Source: Mycolicibacterium wolinskyi (GTDB lineage: Bacteria; Actinomycetota; Actinomycetes; Mycobacteriales; Mycobacteriaceae). Taken from it: 64,000 nt of DNA. Shown here piece after piece: positions 32,818-43,336 of this stretch. The number at the start of each line of letters is the position of its first letter. Position 1 is the stretch's first letter. Both the position numbers and the translations under genes were made by a program. A model generated the notes under the pieces. That model had not been told where the DNA came from. It did no database searches and was given only the letters and a program-made list of their open reading frames with translations. Location: NCBI RefSeq assembly GCF_002101965.1, contig NZ_LQQA01000005.1:62001-126000 (forward strand). Reading direction: 5' to 3'.

Positions 32818-33193
32818 TCTTGGCCTGCGCCTCGTCGAGAGACTCGGCCGACGGGTTGTTGTCGACGTTGGCGAACCCGAAGTCCGTCAGGTTGTAGGCC
32901 GGGAACACGTGCACGTGCAGGTGCGGGACCTCCAGGCCGGCGATGATCACCCCGGCGCGCTGCGCACCGAACGCCTTGCACACCGCCTTGCCGATGAGCT
33001 GTGACACCTCCATCACGCGGCCGAACACCGCAGGCTCGACGTCCTGCCAGTTGTCGATCTCCGCGCGGGGCACCACCAGGGTGTGGCCCTGGGTCATCGG
33101 CGCGATGGTCAGGAACGCCACGTTCTCGTCGTCCTCGTAGACAAATCGGCCGGGCAGTTCACCATTGATGATCTTCGTGAAGACGGACGCCAT
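32777..33193 (-). CDS. HIT-family nucleotide hydrolase (Rv0759c-like)
   Basis: A 138-residue histidine-triad protein with the HIT motif HLHVHVFP and the family N-terminus [20 protein letters not shown]. Such enzymes hydrolyse adenosine 5'-phosphoramidate and similar nucleotide conjugates. ATG 33193 (MASVFTKI) is preferred; two further in-frame starts (33199, 33205) add only a few residues. The last 41 nt are also coding for PhoR on the other strand, and the two stops are 38 nt apart. The neighbour matches the M. tuberculosis order phoP-phoR-Rv0759c. Confidence 0.93.
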   Translation of the reverse strand: MASVFTKIINGELPGRFVYEDDENVAFLTIAPMTQGHTLVVPRAEIDNWQDVEPAVFGRVMEVSQLIGKAVCKAFGAQRAGVIIAGLEVPHLHVHVFPAYNLTDFGFANVDNNPSAESLDEAQAKIKAALADLQSAAS

Positions 33194-33303
33194 GGTCATG
33201 AGCATAGTGAGCCGCCAATGAGACGCCCATCTCGTTGCGCAGGGAAGAATCGCGCGGTTAACTAGTAAGGCTTATTAAATTTGTGCGAAGGAGTGAGCCG
33301 CTC

Positions 33304-33609
33304 GTGACCGACGCGGTGAAGTGGGAAGCCAACGGCGACGACCCAGCTGCCCCGGACGAACGTGATGCTCGGTACGAGTGGATCGATCTCGATGTCCCTG
33401 CCGACAACTGGTGGGAAGTGGTCGATGACCCGGTGCTCGTCGATCGCGGGCTGGACGGCTGGACGTTCCACTCCTGCACGCCGTCACCGCACGGTGACGA
33501 TCGCGTGGTCCTGACGTACTACCGGGCGCTCAAACTGCCTGTGCTGCACGGCGCCAGGCCGAGCCGCCGGGGCCGTCGCTTCGAGCGCGGGGTGTGCGGC
33601 AGGCGCTGA
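33304..33609 (+). CDS. Hypothetical 101-residue protein
   Basis: GTG 33304, 10 nt after a GAAGGAG ribosome site, begins a 101-residue acidic protein: VTDAVKWEANGDDPAAP at the start, then the aromatic-rich segment DARYEWIDLDVPADNWWEVV and an Arg-rich C-terminus (ARPSRRGRRFERGVCGRR). It has no signal peptide or membrane helix. The upstream 33206-33303 region is AT-rich (TAGTAAGGCTTATTAAATTT), fitting a strong promoter. The switch from an acidic to an arginine-rich end could mean that the true homologues end earlier or that the C-terminus binds nucleic acid. No function recognised. Confidence 0.65.
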   Translation: MTDAVKWEANGDDPAAPDERDARYEWIDLDVPADNWWEVVDDPVLVDRGLDGWTFHSCTPSPHGDDRVVLTYYRALKLPVLHGARPSRRGRRFERGVCGRR

Positions 33610-33616
33610 TTGCCTG

Positions 33617-34459
33617 CTAGCCGCCGATCAGCTCGTGCAGTTCCTCGATCGTCCACGGCGGTGATGCGTGGTGGTCGCGGTAACCGATGAAACCCGGTGA
33701 GGGCCGGGCGAATTCGCCGATGAACCCGCCCGCTGCGATGAAGATCCTGCCGGTGACGTCGCGCGCCTTGTCGCTGACGAGATATCCGTAGGTGGGAGCG
33801 ACATATTCGGGCGGTGCCGCGTCGAGCGCGCCCTGCATGCTCACGTCGTCGAGCAGTCCTCGCCGGTTGAGTTCGGCGATGTGCTGCTCGTAGTCGGATC
33901 CGGTGGACAGGCGGGTCTTGGCGCCCGGGCACACCACGTTGGCCCGCACGCCATGTTCCTTGAGCTCGGCGGCGATCGCGAGCGTCAGTCCGTTGACCGC
34001 GCCCTTGCCCGCCGGGTAACCGGTGCCGCCGTAATCGCCGAGGAAGGCGAACGAACTGGTGTTGACGATGGCTCCGCCGCCCTGGGCGACCATCTTCGGT
34101 GCGGCCGCGCGGCAGGTTTCGAACGCGGTCAGCAGGTGTGCGTCGAGCAACTCTTTGAACGCGGCGCTGCTCACATTGAGAATCGACGACCCCACCGGCT
34201 CGGCGGTCCCGGCGCAGTTGACCAGGATGTCGATGCGCCCGAACTCACACACGCAGGTGTCGATCAGCGCGTCGGCGACGTCCGCGTCGGCGGGTGAACC
34301 GGTATGTGCCACACCGGAAATCCGTTCCGCCGCGGCTTTGGTAGCGGCGTCGTCGCGGCCGTTGACCACGACGCCCGCGCCTTGCCCGGCGAGTAGTTCG
34401 GCGACCGCGAGGCCGATGCCGCGGGTGCCGCCGACGACGACGGCACCGCGGCCGGCCAA
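33617..34459 (-). CDS. Short-chain dehydrogenase/reductase
   Basis: A 280-residue SDR: VVVGGTRGIGLAVAE cofactor loop, VNCAGT, catalytic Ser (NTSSFAF) and YPAGK, where the usual YxxSK/YxxAK pattern is YPAGK with Tyr and Lys kept. The last 40 residues (ARPSPGFIGYRDHHASPPWTIEEL) are an extension beyond the standard fold. The apparent start is TTG 34459, 4 nt after the SnoaL-like gene stop, though a CTG 12 nt further upstream would give the more typical N-terminus. It is the last gene of the long operon that starts at 40916, so it probably acts on the same substrates as the P450s and AdhB. Confidence 0.83.
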   Translation of the reverse strand: MAGRGAVVVGGTRGIGLAVAELLAGQGAGVVVNGRDDAATKAAAERISGVAHTGSPADADVADALIDTCVCEFGRIDILVNCAGTAEPVGSSILNVSSAAFKELLDAHLLTAFETCRAAAPKMVAQGGGAIVNTSSFAFLGDYGGTGYPAGKGAVNGLTLAIAAELKEHGVRANVVCPGAKTRLSTGSDYEQHIAELNRRGLLDDVSMQGALDAAPPEYVAPTYGYLVSDKARDVTGRIFIAAGGFIGEFARPSPGFIGYRDHHASPPWTIEELHELIGG

Positions 34460-34463
34460 GGGG

Positions 34464-34892
34464 CTACTCAGCTTCTTCCTGCCCGAACTTCATGGCGTCC
34501 ATATTCCAGTAGCCGCGCAGGTTCGTGATGAGCCCGGCGTCGTTCACCTTGTAGGTGAAGACCCCGCGCACGGTCGCGGTGAACCCGTTCGGAAACTTGG
34601 TGTGCAGCACCAGAATGTAGGCGATCTCGGACGGCGAGCTCGACGGGAACGTCTCCTCGCACGTGACCGTCAGCTCGTTCGGGCCGATGTTGGTGTCGTA
34701 GAACGCCGACACCGCCTCCTTGCCGCGCACGCCGGTGCCGTCCGGGTTGGTGACGGCTTCGCCGATCGGGTCTTCTATCACGACGTCGTCGGCCATCAAG
34801 GCCAGCCAGCCGTCCTTGTCACCGGACTGCACGCAGCGCCACGAGGCGAGTGACGCTGCGCGCGCCGGTGAGATCTCCTGCGTCTCAGTCAT
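34464..34892 (-). CDS. SnoaL/ketosteroid isomerase-like NTF2 fold protein (Rv0760c-like)
   Basis: A 142-residue NTF2-fold protein resembling M. tuberculosis Rv0760c, which was structurally shown to bind steroid-like ligands. It has the cone-fold strands VVIEDPIGEA, GVFTYKVNDAGLITNLRGYW and an N-terminal helix SWRCVQSGDKDGWLALMADD. Asp and Tyr residues typical of isomerase active sites occur, but activity cannot be concluded. It lies 6 nt after adhB and 4 nt before the SDR. In context it may isomerise or carry an intermediate of sterol or lipid oxidation. Confidence 0.85.
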   Translation of the reverse strand: MTETQEISPARAASLASWRCVQSGDKDGWLALMADDVVIEDPIGEAVTNPDGTGVRGKEAVSAFYDTNIGPNELTVTCEETFPSSSPSEIAYILVLHTKFPNGFTATVRGVFTYKVNDAGLITNLRGYWNMDAMKFGQEEAE

Positions 34893-34898
34893 GACGGT

Positions 34899-36026
34899 TC
34901 AGCGGTCCTCGTCGGTGAACCGGATGACGCCACGGATGTTGCGGCCCTCCAGCATGTCCTTGTAGCCGTCGTTGATCTGCTCCAGCTTGTACTGCCGGGT
35001 GACCATGTCGTCGAGGTTGAGCTTGCCCGCCTTGTACATCGACAGCAGCTGCGGGATGTCGAAGTGCGGGTTGCCGCCGCCGAAGATGGTGCCCTGCAAG
35101 TTCTTCTGCAACAGCGTCAGCATCGCGAGGTTGATGTTGGCACTGGTGTCGAGCAGGCTGCCGATTGCCGTCACCACACACGTGCCGCCCTTGCTGGTGA
35201 GGTTGAGGTAGTTGTCGACGTCGGCGCCGTGCAACTCACCGACGGTGACGATGACCTTCTTGGCCATCAGACCCCAGGTCACCTCGGCCACGCCGGCCAT
35301 CGCGGCGTTGATGTCGGGATAGACGTGCGTGGCACCGAATTTCAGCGCCTGGTCGCGCTTCCACTCGACGGGGTCGACGACGAAAATGTGGCGGGCGCCG
35401 GCATTCACCGCGCCCTGCAACGCGGCCATCCCGACACCGCCGACGCCGATGACCGCGACGTCATCGCCGGGGCGGATGTCGCCCGCGCGCACGGCCGAGC
35501 CGTAGCCGGTGGTGACGCCGCAGCCAACGAGGCAGGCGACCTCGAACGGGATCGACTTGTCGATCTTCACGACCGAGCTCTTGTGCACCACCATGTACGG
35601 CGAGAAGGTGCCCAGCAGGGTCATCGGGAAGACCGGCTGCCCCTTCGCGTGGATGCGGTTGGTGCCGTCCGAGACGGCGAGCCCACCGAGCAGGCCCGCG
35701 CCGAGGTCGCACAAGTTGCGCAGGCCGGCCTGACACGACGGACACACACCGCACGACGGGATGAACGACAGCACCACATGGTCGCCGGGCTCGATGCCCT
35801 CGACCCCGGGGCCGACCTCGGTGACGATGCCGGCCCCTTCATGGCCGCCGAGCACCGGGAAGCCCGCCATCGGGATGCCGCCGGTCACCAGGTGGTGGTC
35901 GGAGTGGCACATGCCCGACGCTTCCATCTGGATCTTGACCTCGTCCTTGACGGGGTCGCCGATCTCGATCTCCTCGATGGACCACGGTTGATTGAACTCC
36001 CAGATGAGAGCGCCTTTTGTCTTCAT
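34899..36026 (-). CDS. adhB: Zinc alcohol dehydrogenase AdhB, NDMA-dependent type
   Basis: A 375-residue medium-chain alcohol dehydrogenase, equal in length to Rv0761c. Catalytic zinc ligands are seen in GMCHSDHHL and GGHEGAG and Cys in VGCGVTTGYG; the structural zinc site is CGVCPSCQAGLRNLC. The Rossmann motif is VIGVGGVGMAAL. The family resembles NDMA-dependent (mycofactocin-associated) dehydrogenases, in which the nicotinamide stays bound and an external acceptor, mycofactocin, is used. ATG 36026 (MKTKGALIWEF) is preferred over a GTG at 36059. A 92-bp gap upstream with the inverted repeat GTGCG-N5-CGCAC (36080-36094) may hold a separate promoter. Confidence 0.9.
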   Translation of the reverse strand: MKTKGALIWEFNQPWSIEEIEIGDPVKDEVKIQMEASGMCHSDHHLVTGGIPMAGFPVLGGHEGAGIVTEVGPGVEGIEPGDHVVLSFIPSCGVCPSCQAGLRNLCDLGAGLLGGLAVSDGTNRIHAKGQPVFPMTLLGTFSPYMVVHKSSVVKIDKSIPFEVACLVGCGVTTGYGSAVRAGDIRPGDDVAVIGVGGVGMAALQGAVNAGARHIFVVDPVEWKRDQALKFGATHVYPDINAAMAGVAEVTWGLMAKKVIVTVGELHGADVDNYLNLTSKGGTCVVTAIGSLLDTSANINLAMLTLLQKNLQGTIFGGGNPHFDIPQLLSMYKAGKLNLDDMVTRQYKLEQINDGYKDMLEGRNIRGVIRFTDEDR

Positions 36027-36118
36027 CCACGCGTGCCTTCCACTAGTGCCGGTGACCACAGACTAGAGCCATTAGTTACGTGCGTCACACGCACCCCCAA
36101 TCAACTGCTTGGCCGGGA

Positions 36119-36694
36119 TCACCAGATGGGAACCGGGGCCTCGCCGAGCGGGTAGTAGCCGGGCAGCTTCTCGCCCGCGAGGGCGCGCTCGATCCGCTTC
36201 TGCATACCTTCGGAGAGCCTGCCGTTCTCCATGAGCTTCAGATAAAGCTTCTGCACGTGGCCGAAGTCGAAGAAGTCGCGCTGCCACTCGATCTTGGGTT
36301 CGCCGTCGACGTCCGCCAGTCGGAACCAGCTCCCGCCGATGCCATAGACCTCCAGTGCGTCGGCGTCGGTGTCTCCATCCGCTTTGTCGGCTCCGCCGAC
36401 GACCTGCTTCCAGAACCCGACGACCTCGCCCTGCTTGTCGTCGATGATGACCTTCTGGTACGGGTAGGTCCAGTTGCCCAGGCCCTCCATCTCCAGACCC
36501 AATGCGATGTCGCGGATCTCGTCGATGCCGACGCACATGACATCTTCCTTCGGCCCGATGTTCCAGCCATAAGTGGCGTCATCGGTGTAGAAGTCCGCCA
36601 ACGGTTTCCAGTCGCCGGCCTTCTCGGCATCGCGGTTGACCTGAAGCCAGCGCTCGACCCAGTCCTCTAATTGGGCACGCTCGAATGACGCCAT
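36119..36694 (-). CDS. NTF2-like protein (Rv0762c-like)
   Basis: A 191-residue protein starting at ATG 36694 (MASFERAQLEDWVERWLQ), directly after the ferredoxin stop (2-nt gap). The segment GDWKPLADFYTDDATYGWNIGPKEDV and the tail WQRDFFDFGHVQKLYLKLMENGRLSEGMQ look like an NTF2/SnoaL fold with a C-terminal extension. It corresponds to Rv0762c. Tight linkage to a ferredoxin and CYP51 suggests a non-catalytic partner or an isomerase of sterol-like compounds, which is inference only. Confidence 0.75.
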   Translation of the reverse strand: MASFERAQLEDWVERWLQVNRDAEKAGDWKPLADFYTDDATYGWNIGPKEDVMCVGIDEIRDIALGLEMEGLGNWTYPYQKVIIDDKQGEVVGFWKQVVGGADKADGDTDADALEVYGIGGSWFRLADVDGEPKIEWQRDFFDFGHVQKLYLKLMENGRLSEGMQKRIERALAGEKLPGYYPLGEAPVPIW

Positions 36695-36696
36695 TG

Positions 36697-38263
<1,567 letters not shown>

Positions 38264-38267
<4 letters not shown>

Positions 38268-39091
38268 TGGTCCGGCATCCCTTCTTCACCCAGAGCCAGC
38301 TTCTGGCGGTCCTTGACCTCGGCCAGCGGGGCCTCGGGCTGAAGCTCCATGTTGGCGATGAACCCGCCGCGCGGAGTCTCGGCGACGAACGTGATCGCGC
38401 GGGCCAGGTCGGCCGCGCGCAGGAAGTAGTCGTGGCGTGCCTGGCCCCACTTGGCCCAGTCTTCGAGCGCGGGGCCGATCAGCTCGGCGGGCAGGCTCCA
38501 GCCCATCGAGGTCTTCGTCGGACCGGGGTGCACGATGGACGCCCGCACACCGGTGCCCTCGAGCTCCATCTGGTAATTGGTGACCATTGCCACGAGGGCC
38601 GCCTTGGCCGCGCCGTAGGCGCCCATGTGCGGCCGTTGGCGAAGCGCCACATCGGATCCCACGAAGATCAGGTCTCCGCGCCTGCGCTCGATCATGCCCG
38701 GCAGGACGGCCGTCGCGACGCGGTTGGCGCCGATCAGATGGATCTGCACCTGCGATTCGAACTGCTCGGTGCTGATCGAGTCGAGTTTGCCGAAGTAGGT
38801 GTCACCCGCGCCGGCGACGAGCACCTCGATGTCGCCGAGTTCCGACGTCGTCTGCTCGACCGCGGCTTTGACCGAGTCCGGATCGGTGACGTCGAGATGC
38901 ACCGCGATGGCCTCGCCGCCGTCGGCGCGGATCTTGCCGACGATCTCCTCGAGCTTCTCCATCCGGCGAGCGCCGAGCGCCACCGGAAACCCGTTGGCGG
39001 CGAGCTTGATCGCGGTCGCCTCGCCGATGCCGGAGGACGCGCCGGCGACGAGCGCGGGACGGCGATCAGGAAGCGGTTCAAAACGGGGCAT
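38264..39091 (-). CDS. Short-chain dehydrogenase (Rv0765c-like)
   Basis: A 275-residue SDR between CYP123 and CYP51. Motifs: VAGASSGIGEATA, VAGAGDT in place of NNAG, catalytic Ser (LIFVGSDVALRQ) and YGAAK. Its start ATG 39091 is directly adjacent to the cyp123 stop, and its stop overlaps the cyp51 start (GTGA), so translation is coupled on both sides. It matches Rv0765c. It may oxidise the hydroxylated product of one of the P450s. Confidence 0.88.
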
Positions 39092-40294
39092 TTAACGTTT
39101 CTCCACTGTGATCGGAAGGTGCGCGAACCCGCGGACGCTGCTGGAATGCACCCGCACGGCGGCGGATTCATCCACTTCGTATCCGCGGATTCGCTTGAAC
39201 AACTCGGTCAACGCCACCCTGGCCTCCATGCGCGCCAGGTGTGCGCCGAGGCAGAAGTGTGCACCGCTGCCGAAACTCACGAGCTTCGAACCGATGTCAC
39301 GGCCGATGCGGTATTCGTCGGGATTCTCGAACGCACGCTCGTCACGGTTGGCCGAACCGGCCAGCAGCACCAGCACATCGCCCGCGGGAATGGTGGTGTC
39401 GTAGAACGTCAGGTCCTCGACCACCGCGCGGGCCAGGATCTGGCTGGAGGTGTCGTAGCGCAGCGTCTCCTCGACCCACGGCGTGATGAGGTCGTGGTCG
39501 TCGAACACCGGCGCGAGCTGATCGGCGTTCTTGTAACCCCAATAGGCGGCGTTGGCAAGGAGTTTCGTCGTGGTCTCGTTGCCGGCCACCACCATGAGGA
39601 ACAGGAACGCCATGATCTCGTCATCGGTGAGCTTGTCCCCGTCGATCTCGGCTTCCACGAGCGCCGAAGTCAGATCGTCGGTGAGATTGCGGCGGCGTTG
39701 CTTGACCATGTCGGCGTAGTAGACCAGCAGCTCGCCGGATGCCGCGATGGCGGATGCAGGCACGTCGGCGACCCCGTCTTCGCGGTGCATGACGCCGTCC
39801 GCAAGCGCCCGGATGCGGACCCGGTCCTCCTCCGGAACACCCATGAGCTCGGAGATGACGTCCATGGGGAGCTTGCCCGCGAAGTCGTCGACGTAGTCGA
39901 AGCTGTCGGATTCGAGTGCGGCATCGAGATGCTGTACGGCGATCTCGGTGACCCGGCCTTCCAGCTCACGGATGCGCCGCGGGGTGAAACCCTTGGACAC
40001 CAGGGTGCGCAACCGCAGGTGGGCCGGATCGTCGAGGGCCAGGAAGGACATGACCCGATGGGCTTCGTCGTTGCGCGACACCGGATCCAGCGATACGCCG
40101 TGCTTGTTGGACAGCGCGGTGCTGTTGCGGAATCCCTGGACCACATCCTTGTGCCGCGACAGTGCCCAGAACTTGAGGTCCTCGTTGCGGTACAGCGGCG
40201 CCTCGTCGCGCAGACGCTTGTAGTAGGGGTACGGATCCTCGTGGAAGTGATAGTCGTACGGGTCGAGTATCAGCTCGACCGTGGGTAGGGTCAT
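39092..40294 (-). CDS. cyp123: Cytochrome P450 CYP123
   Basis: A 400-residue P450, similar in length to M. tuberculosis CYP123 (Rv0766c), with I-helix VVAGNETTTKLLAN, ExxR in EETLRYD, and haem loop FGSGAHFCLGAHLAR. The N-terminus begins MTLPTVELILDPYDYHFHEDPYPYYKRL at ATG 40294; an open frame to 40402 upstream belongs to the TetR gene. It follows the TetR gene by 16 nt and is the first enzyme of the operon. The natural substrate is unknown. Confidence 0.93.
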   Translation of the reverse strand: MTLPTVELILDPYDYHFHEDPYPYYKRLRDEAPLYRNEDLKFWALSRHKDVVQGFRNSTALSNKHGVSLDPVSRNDEAHRVMSFLALDDPAHLRLRTLVSKGFTPRRIRELEGRVTEIAVQHLDAALESDSFDYVDDFAGKLPMDVISELMGVPEEDRVRIRALADGVMHREDGVADVPASAIAASGELLVYYADMVKQRRRNLTDDLTSALVEAEIDGDKLTDDEIMAFLFLMVVAGNETTTKLLANAAYWGYKNADQLAPVFDDHDLITPWVEETLRYDTSSQILARAVVEDLTFYDTTIPAGDVLVLLAGSANRDERAFENPDEYRIGRDIGSKLVSFGSGAHFCLGAHLARMEARVALTELFKRIRGYEVDESAAVRVHSSSVRGFAHLPITVEKR

Positions 40295-40310
40295 CGGTCG
40301 TCTCCGAAGT

Positions 40311-40916
40311 TCATGGGGTGTTCTCATCTCCGAGGAGCAGGCCCACCACGTAGGTGAGGCGGTCGGCGATCTGGTGATAGGTGAAGGCTCCGCTGCCGGC
40401 ATTGACCAGCGCGCCGAAGAACGTCATTTCCAATGCCGACACGATGCGCGGATCCGCGTCGGGGCCCACTGCCGAGCGGATTCGCTTGTGGATCTCGGCG
40501 CCGATGCGATCGCGGACGGCACGTACCGCCGGATCGCTGCCGCCGCCGAGTAGCGCCGTGGTGCAGGCGGCGGCGACCTCCGGTTCATCCGCGACAACCA
40601 GCGTCAGGGCGCGGACCGCCTTGTCGACCCGCGTGGTCATGGAGTCGTTGACGTCGGTGAAGTAGGGGACCTGGCGCACCAGATCCAGGTAGACCTCGGC
40701 GATCAGGTGGTTCTTCGACGAGAAGTAGGTGTAGGCCGTGGCCGGCGCGACCTTCGCGCGGGCCGCGACGGCACGCACCGTGAGATCGGCATACGACGAT
40801 TCCCGCAGCATCTCGATCCCCGCGGTGAGGACCTTTCGGAAGGTCTCCTCCTGGCGTCGTTTGCGCGGCGTCTCGCTTACTGGCCCTGTGACTGCGGCCA
40901 CTGCATCGCTGGACAC
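40311..40916 (-). CDS. TetR-family regulator of the CYP123-CYP51 operon (Rv0767c-like)
   Basis: A 201-residue TetR protein. The helix-turn-helix at about residues 40-60 reads YADLTVRAVAARAKVAPATAYTYFSSKNHLIAE. The start GTG at 40916 lies inside the palindrome GGACACATGTCC (40911-40922), so it probably represses itself and the operon behind it. The same palindrome stands before the divergent aldehyde dehydrogenase gene. The ligand domain gives no hint of inducer; a sterol-like or aldehyde molecule is a reasonable guess from the targets. Confidence 0.9.
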   Translation of the reverse strand: MSSDAVAAVTGPVSETPRKRRQEETFRKVLTAGIEMLRESSYADLTVRAVAARAKVAPATAYTYFSSKNHLIAEVYLDLVRQVPYFTDVNDSMTTRVDKAVRALTLVVADEPEVAAACTTALLGGGSDPAVRAVRDRIGAEIHKRIRSAVGPDADPRIVSALEMTFFGALVNAGSGAFTYHQIADRLTYVVGLLLGDENTP

Positions 40917-40922
40917 ATGTCC
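40911..40922. promoter_or_regulatory. TetR operator O1, GGACACATGTCC
   Basis: A palindrome with 5-bp perfect arms (GGACA/TGTCC) overlaps the start codon of the TetR gene. The second copy at 41069-41080 has identical arms, 158 bp away, on the other side of the divergent promoter region. Confidence 0.65.
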
Positions 40923-41068
40923 AAGTTATCCGACGATGTGTGCGATGGGCAAGTGTGGCGTCGTAAAAGCCAGGCCAGGGCGGTCTTTTCGGACCGAGAT
41001 CGGCCGCCCGCCCGGGACACCCTTGCGGCTCGACATCGTCGGAGGCTATCGTTCGAAACGAGACAGCC

Positions 41069-41080
41069 GGACAGTTGTCC
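41069..41080. promoter_or_regulatory. TetR operator O2, GGACAGTTGTCC
   Basis: Same GGACA-N2-TGTCC arms as O1, 25 bp before the start of the aldehyde dehydrogenase gene. A further small palindrome, TCGTT-CGA-AACGA, lies just upstream at 41049-41061. One regulator probably controls both divergent operons. Confidence 0.65.
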
Positions 41081-41105
41081 AGAATTCGTGAAGTGGAGTT
41101 CACCG

Positions 41106-42575
41106 ATGCCGGTACTGGCCGATCGCCAGAGTCAACTGCTCATCGACGGCAAGCTCGTCGCGGGCGGCGGGGGCGTGTTCGACACCGTCAACCCCGCGAC
41201 CGAAGAGGTGCTCGGCGTCGCGGCCGACGCCAACGCCGAGGACATGGGCAACGCCATCGAGGCCGCGCGGCGCGCATTCGACGACACCGACTGGTCGACG
41301 AACACCGAACTGCGGGTGCGGTGCCTGCGTCAGTTGCGAGATGCGTTGCGCGAGAACATCGAAGAGCTCCGCGAACTGACGATCGCCGAGGTCGGCGCAC
41401 CGCGCATGCTCACCGCGGGCGCGCAGCTCGAAGGCCCGATCGATGACCTCGCGTTCTCGGCCGACACCGCCGAGAAGTACGAGTGGCGAACTGATCTTGG
41501 CGATGCGACACCGCAGGGCATCCCGACGAACCGGGTGGTGGCGCGCGAAGCGGTCGGTGTCGTCGGCGCGATCACGCCGTGGAACTTTCCGCACCAGATC
41601 AACCTGGCGAAGGTCGGCCCGGCGCTGGCTGCCGGTAACACGCTGATCCTCAAGCCGGCCCCGGACACGCCGTGGGCGGCGGCCGCCGTCGGCCAGATCA
41701 TCGCCGAGCAGACCGATTTCCCGCCGGGCGTGGTCAACATCGTCACCTCCAGTGACCACTCCGTCGGCGCACTGCTGTCGAAAGACCCACGGGTGGACAT
41801 GGTTTCGTTCACCGGATCCACGGCGACCGGGCGCGCGGTGATGACCGACGCGGCACTGACGATCAAGAAGGTGTTCCTGGAACTCGGCGGCAAGTCGGCG
41901 TTCCTGGTGCTCGACGACGCCGATCTGGCCGGTGCGTGCTCGATGGCGGCGTTCACGGTCGCGATGCATGCCGGGCAGGGCTGCGCGATCACCACCCGCC
42001 TGGTGGTGCCCCGGGCTCGCTACGACGAGGCCGTCGAGGCCGCTGCGGCGACCTTGGGCTCGATCAAGCCAGGGGATCCGAACAGCAAGCGGACGGTGTG
42101 TGGACCGCTCATCTCGGCACGCCAACGTGACCGGGTGCAGTCCTATCTCGACCTCGCGATCGATGAGGGCGGCCGCTTCGCCTGCGGCGGCGGACGCCCC
42201 GCCGATCTCGACACCGGGTTCTACATCGAGCCGACCGTGATCGCCGGGCTCAACAACAACGCCCGCGTGGCGCGCGAAGAGATTTTCGGACCCGTGCTGA
42301 CCGTGATCGCCCACGACGGCGACGACGATGCCGTGCGGATCGCCAACGACTCGCCGTACGGCCTGTCGGGCACCGTGTTCAGCGGTGACGACGAGCGTGC
42401 CCAGGCCGTGGCGGCACGGATGCGGGTCGGCACGGTGAACGTCAACGGCGGCATCTGGTACTCGGCCGATGCCCCGTTCGGCGGGTACAAGCAATCCGGT
42501 GTCGGACGGGAGATGGGCCTGGCCGGCTTCGAGGAATACACCGAAATCAAGACCATCGCCACGCTGGCACAGTAA
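41106..42575 (+). CDS. aldA: Aldehyde dehydrogenase (AldA / Rv0768-like)
   Basis: A 489-residue NAD(P)-dependent aldehyde dehydrogenase. Cofactor and catalytic motifs are GAITPWNFPHQ, FTGSTATGRAVM, the Glu in LELGGKSAF and the nucleophile Cys in HAGQGCAITTRL. The C-terminal oligomerisation segment FGGYKQSGVGREMG is present. ATG 41106; longer frame upstream to 40707 is TetR antisense. It starts a plus-strand operon followed by an SDR, an HIBADH-like dehydrogenase and a CMD protein, as Rv0768-Rv0771. It likely oxidises an aldehyde made by AdhB or the P450s. Confidence 0.95.
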   Translation: MPVLADRQSQLLIDGKLVAGGGGVFDTVNPATEEVLGVAADANAEDMGNAIEAARRAFDDTDWSTNTELRVRCLRQLRDALRENIEELRELTIAEVGAPRMLTAGAQLEGPIDDLAFSADTAEKYEWRTDLGDATPQGIPTNRVVAREAVGVVGAITPWNFPHQINLAKVGPALAAGNTLILKPAPDTPWAAAAVGQIIAEQTDFPPGVVNIVTSSDHSVGALLSKDPRVDMVSFTGSTATGRAVMTDAALTIKKVFLELGGKSAFLVLDDADLAGACSMAAFTVAMHAGQGCAITTRLVVPRARYDEAVEAAAATLGSIKPGDPNSKRTVCGPLISARQRDRVQSYLDLAIDEGGRFACGGGRPADLDTGFYIEPTVIAGLNNNARVAREEIFGPVLTVIAHDGDDDAVRIANDSPYGLSGTVFSGDDERAQAVAARMRVGTVNVNGGIWYSADAPFGGYKQSGVGREMGLAGFEEYTEIKTIATLAQ

Positions 42576-42586
42576 GGAGAACGTGA

Positions 42587-43336
42587 ATGGGACAGTTCGA
42601 TGACAAGGTGGCCATCGTCACCGGTGCCGGCGGCGGAATCGGGCAGGCCTACGCCGAAGCACTCGCACGTGAAGGCGCGGCCGTCGTCGTGGCCGACATC
42701 AACACCGAAGGCGCGCAGAAGGTCGCCGACGGCATCAAGGGCGAGGGCGGCAACGCGCTCGCGGTACGCGTGGACGTGTCCGACATCGACTCGGCCAAGG
42801 ACATGGCGGCCCAGACGCTTTCGGAGTTCGGCGGGATCGACTACCTGGTCAACAACGCCGCGATCTTCGGCGGCATGAAGCTCGACTTCCTGCTCACGGT
42901 CGACTGGGACTACTACAAGAAGTTCATGAGTGTGAACCTCGACGGCGCGCTCGTCTGCACACGCGCGGTGTACCGCAAGATGGCCAAGCGCGGCGGCGGT
43001 GCGATCGTCAACCAGTCGTCGACCGCGGCATGGTTGTACGCCAACTACTACGGCCTGGCGAAGGTCGGGATCAACGGCCTGACCCAACAGCTTTCACGTG
43101 AACTGGGCGGGCAGAACATCCGCATCAATGCGATCGCGCCCGGGCCGATCGACACCGAGGCCAACCGCACCACCACGCCCAAGGAGATGGTGGACGACAT
43201 CGTCAAGGGAATCCCGTTGTCCCGCATGGGCCAACCCGAAGACCTGGTCGGCATGTGCCTGTTTTTGCTCAGCGACCAGGCGAAGTGGATCACCGGCCAG
43301 ATCTTCAATGTCGACGGCGGACAGATCATCCGATGA
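42587..43336 (+). CDS. Short-chain dehydrogenase (Rv0769-like)
   Basis: A 249-residue classical SDR with VTGAGGGIGQAYAE, VNNAA, the catalytic Ser in VNQSSTAAW and YGLAK (Tyr-x-x-x-Lys in YYGLAK). The C-terminus ITGQIFNVDGGQIIR is the standard family end. ATG 42587 has AAGGAGA 7-13 nt upstream. Its stop (TGA 43334-43336) overlaps an ATG that opens a 12-codon mini-ORF leading to the next gene. Confidence 0.92.
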   Translation: MGQFDDKVAIVTGAGGGIGQAYAEALAREGAAVVVADINTEGAQKVADGIKGEGGNALAVRVDVSDIDSAKDMAAQTLSEFGGIDYLVNNAAIFGGMKLDFLLTVDWDYYKKFMSVNLDGALVCTRAVYRKMAKRGGGAIVNQSSTAAWLYANYYGLAKVGINGLTQQLSRELGGQNIRINAIAPGPIDTEANRTTTPKEMVDDIVKGIPLSRMGQPEDLVGMCLFLLSDQAKWITGQIFNVDGGQIIR

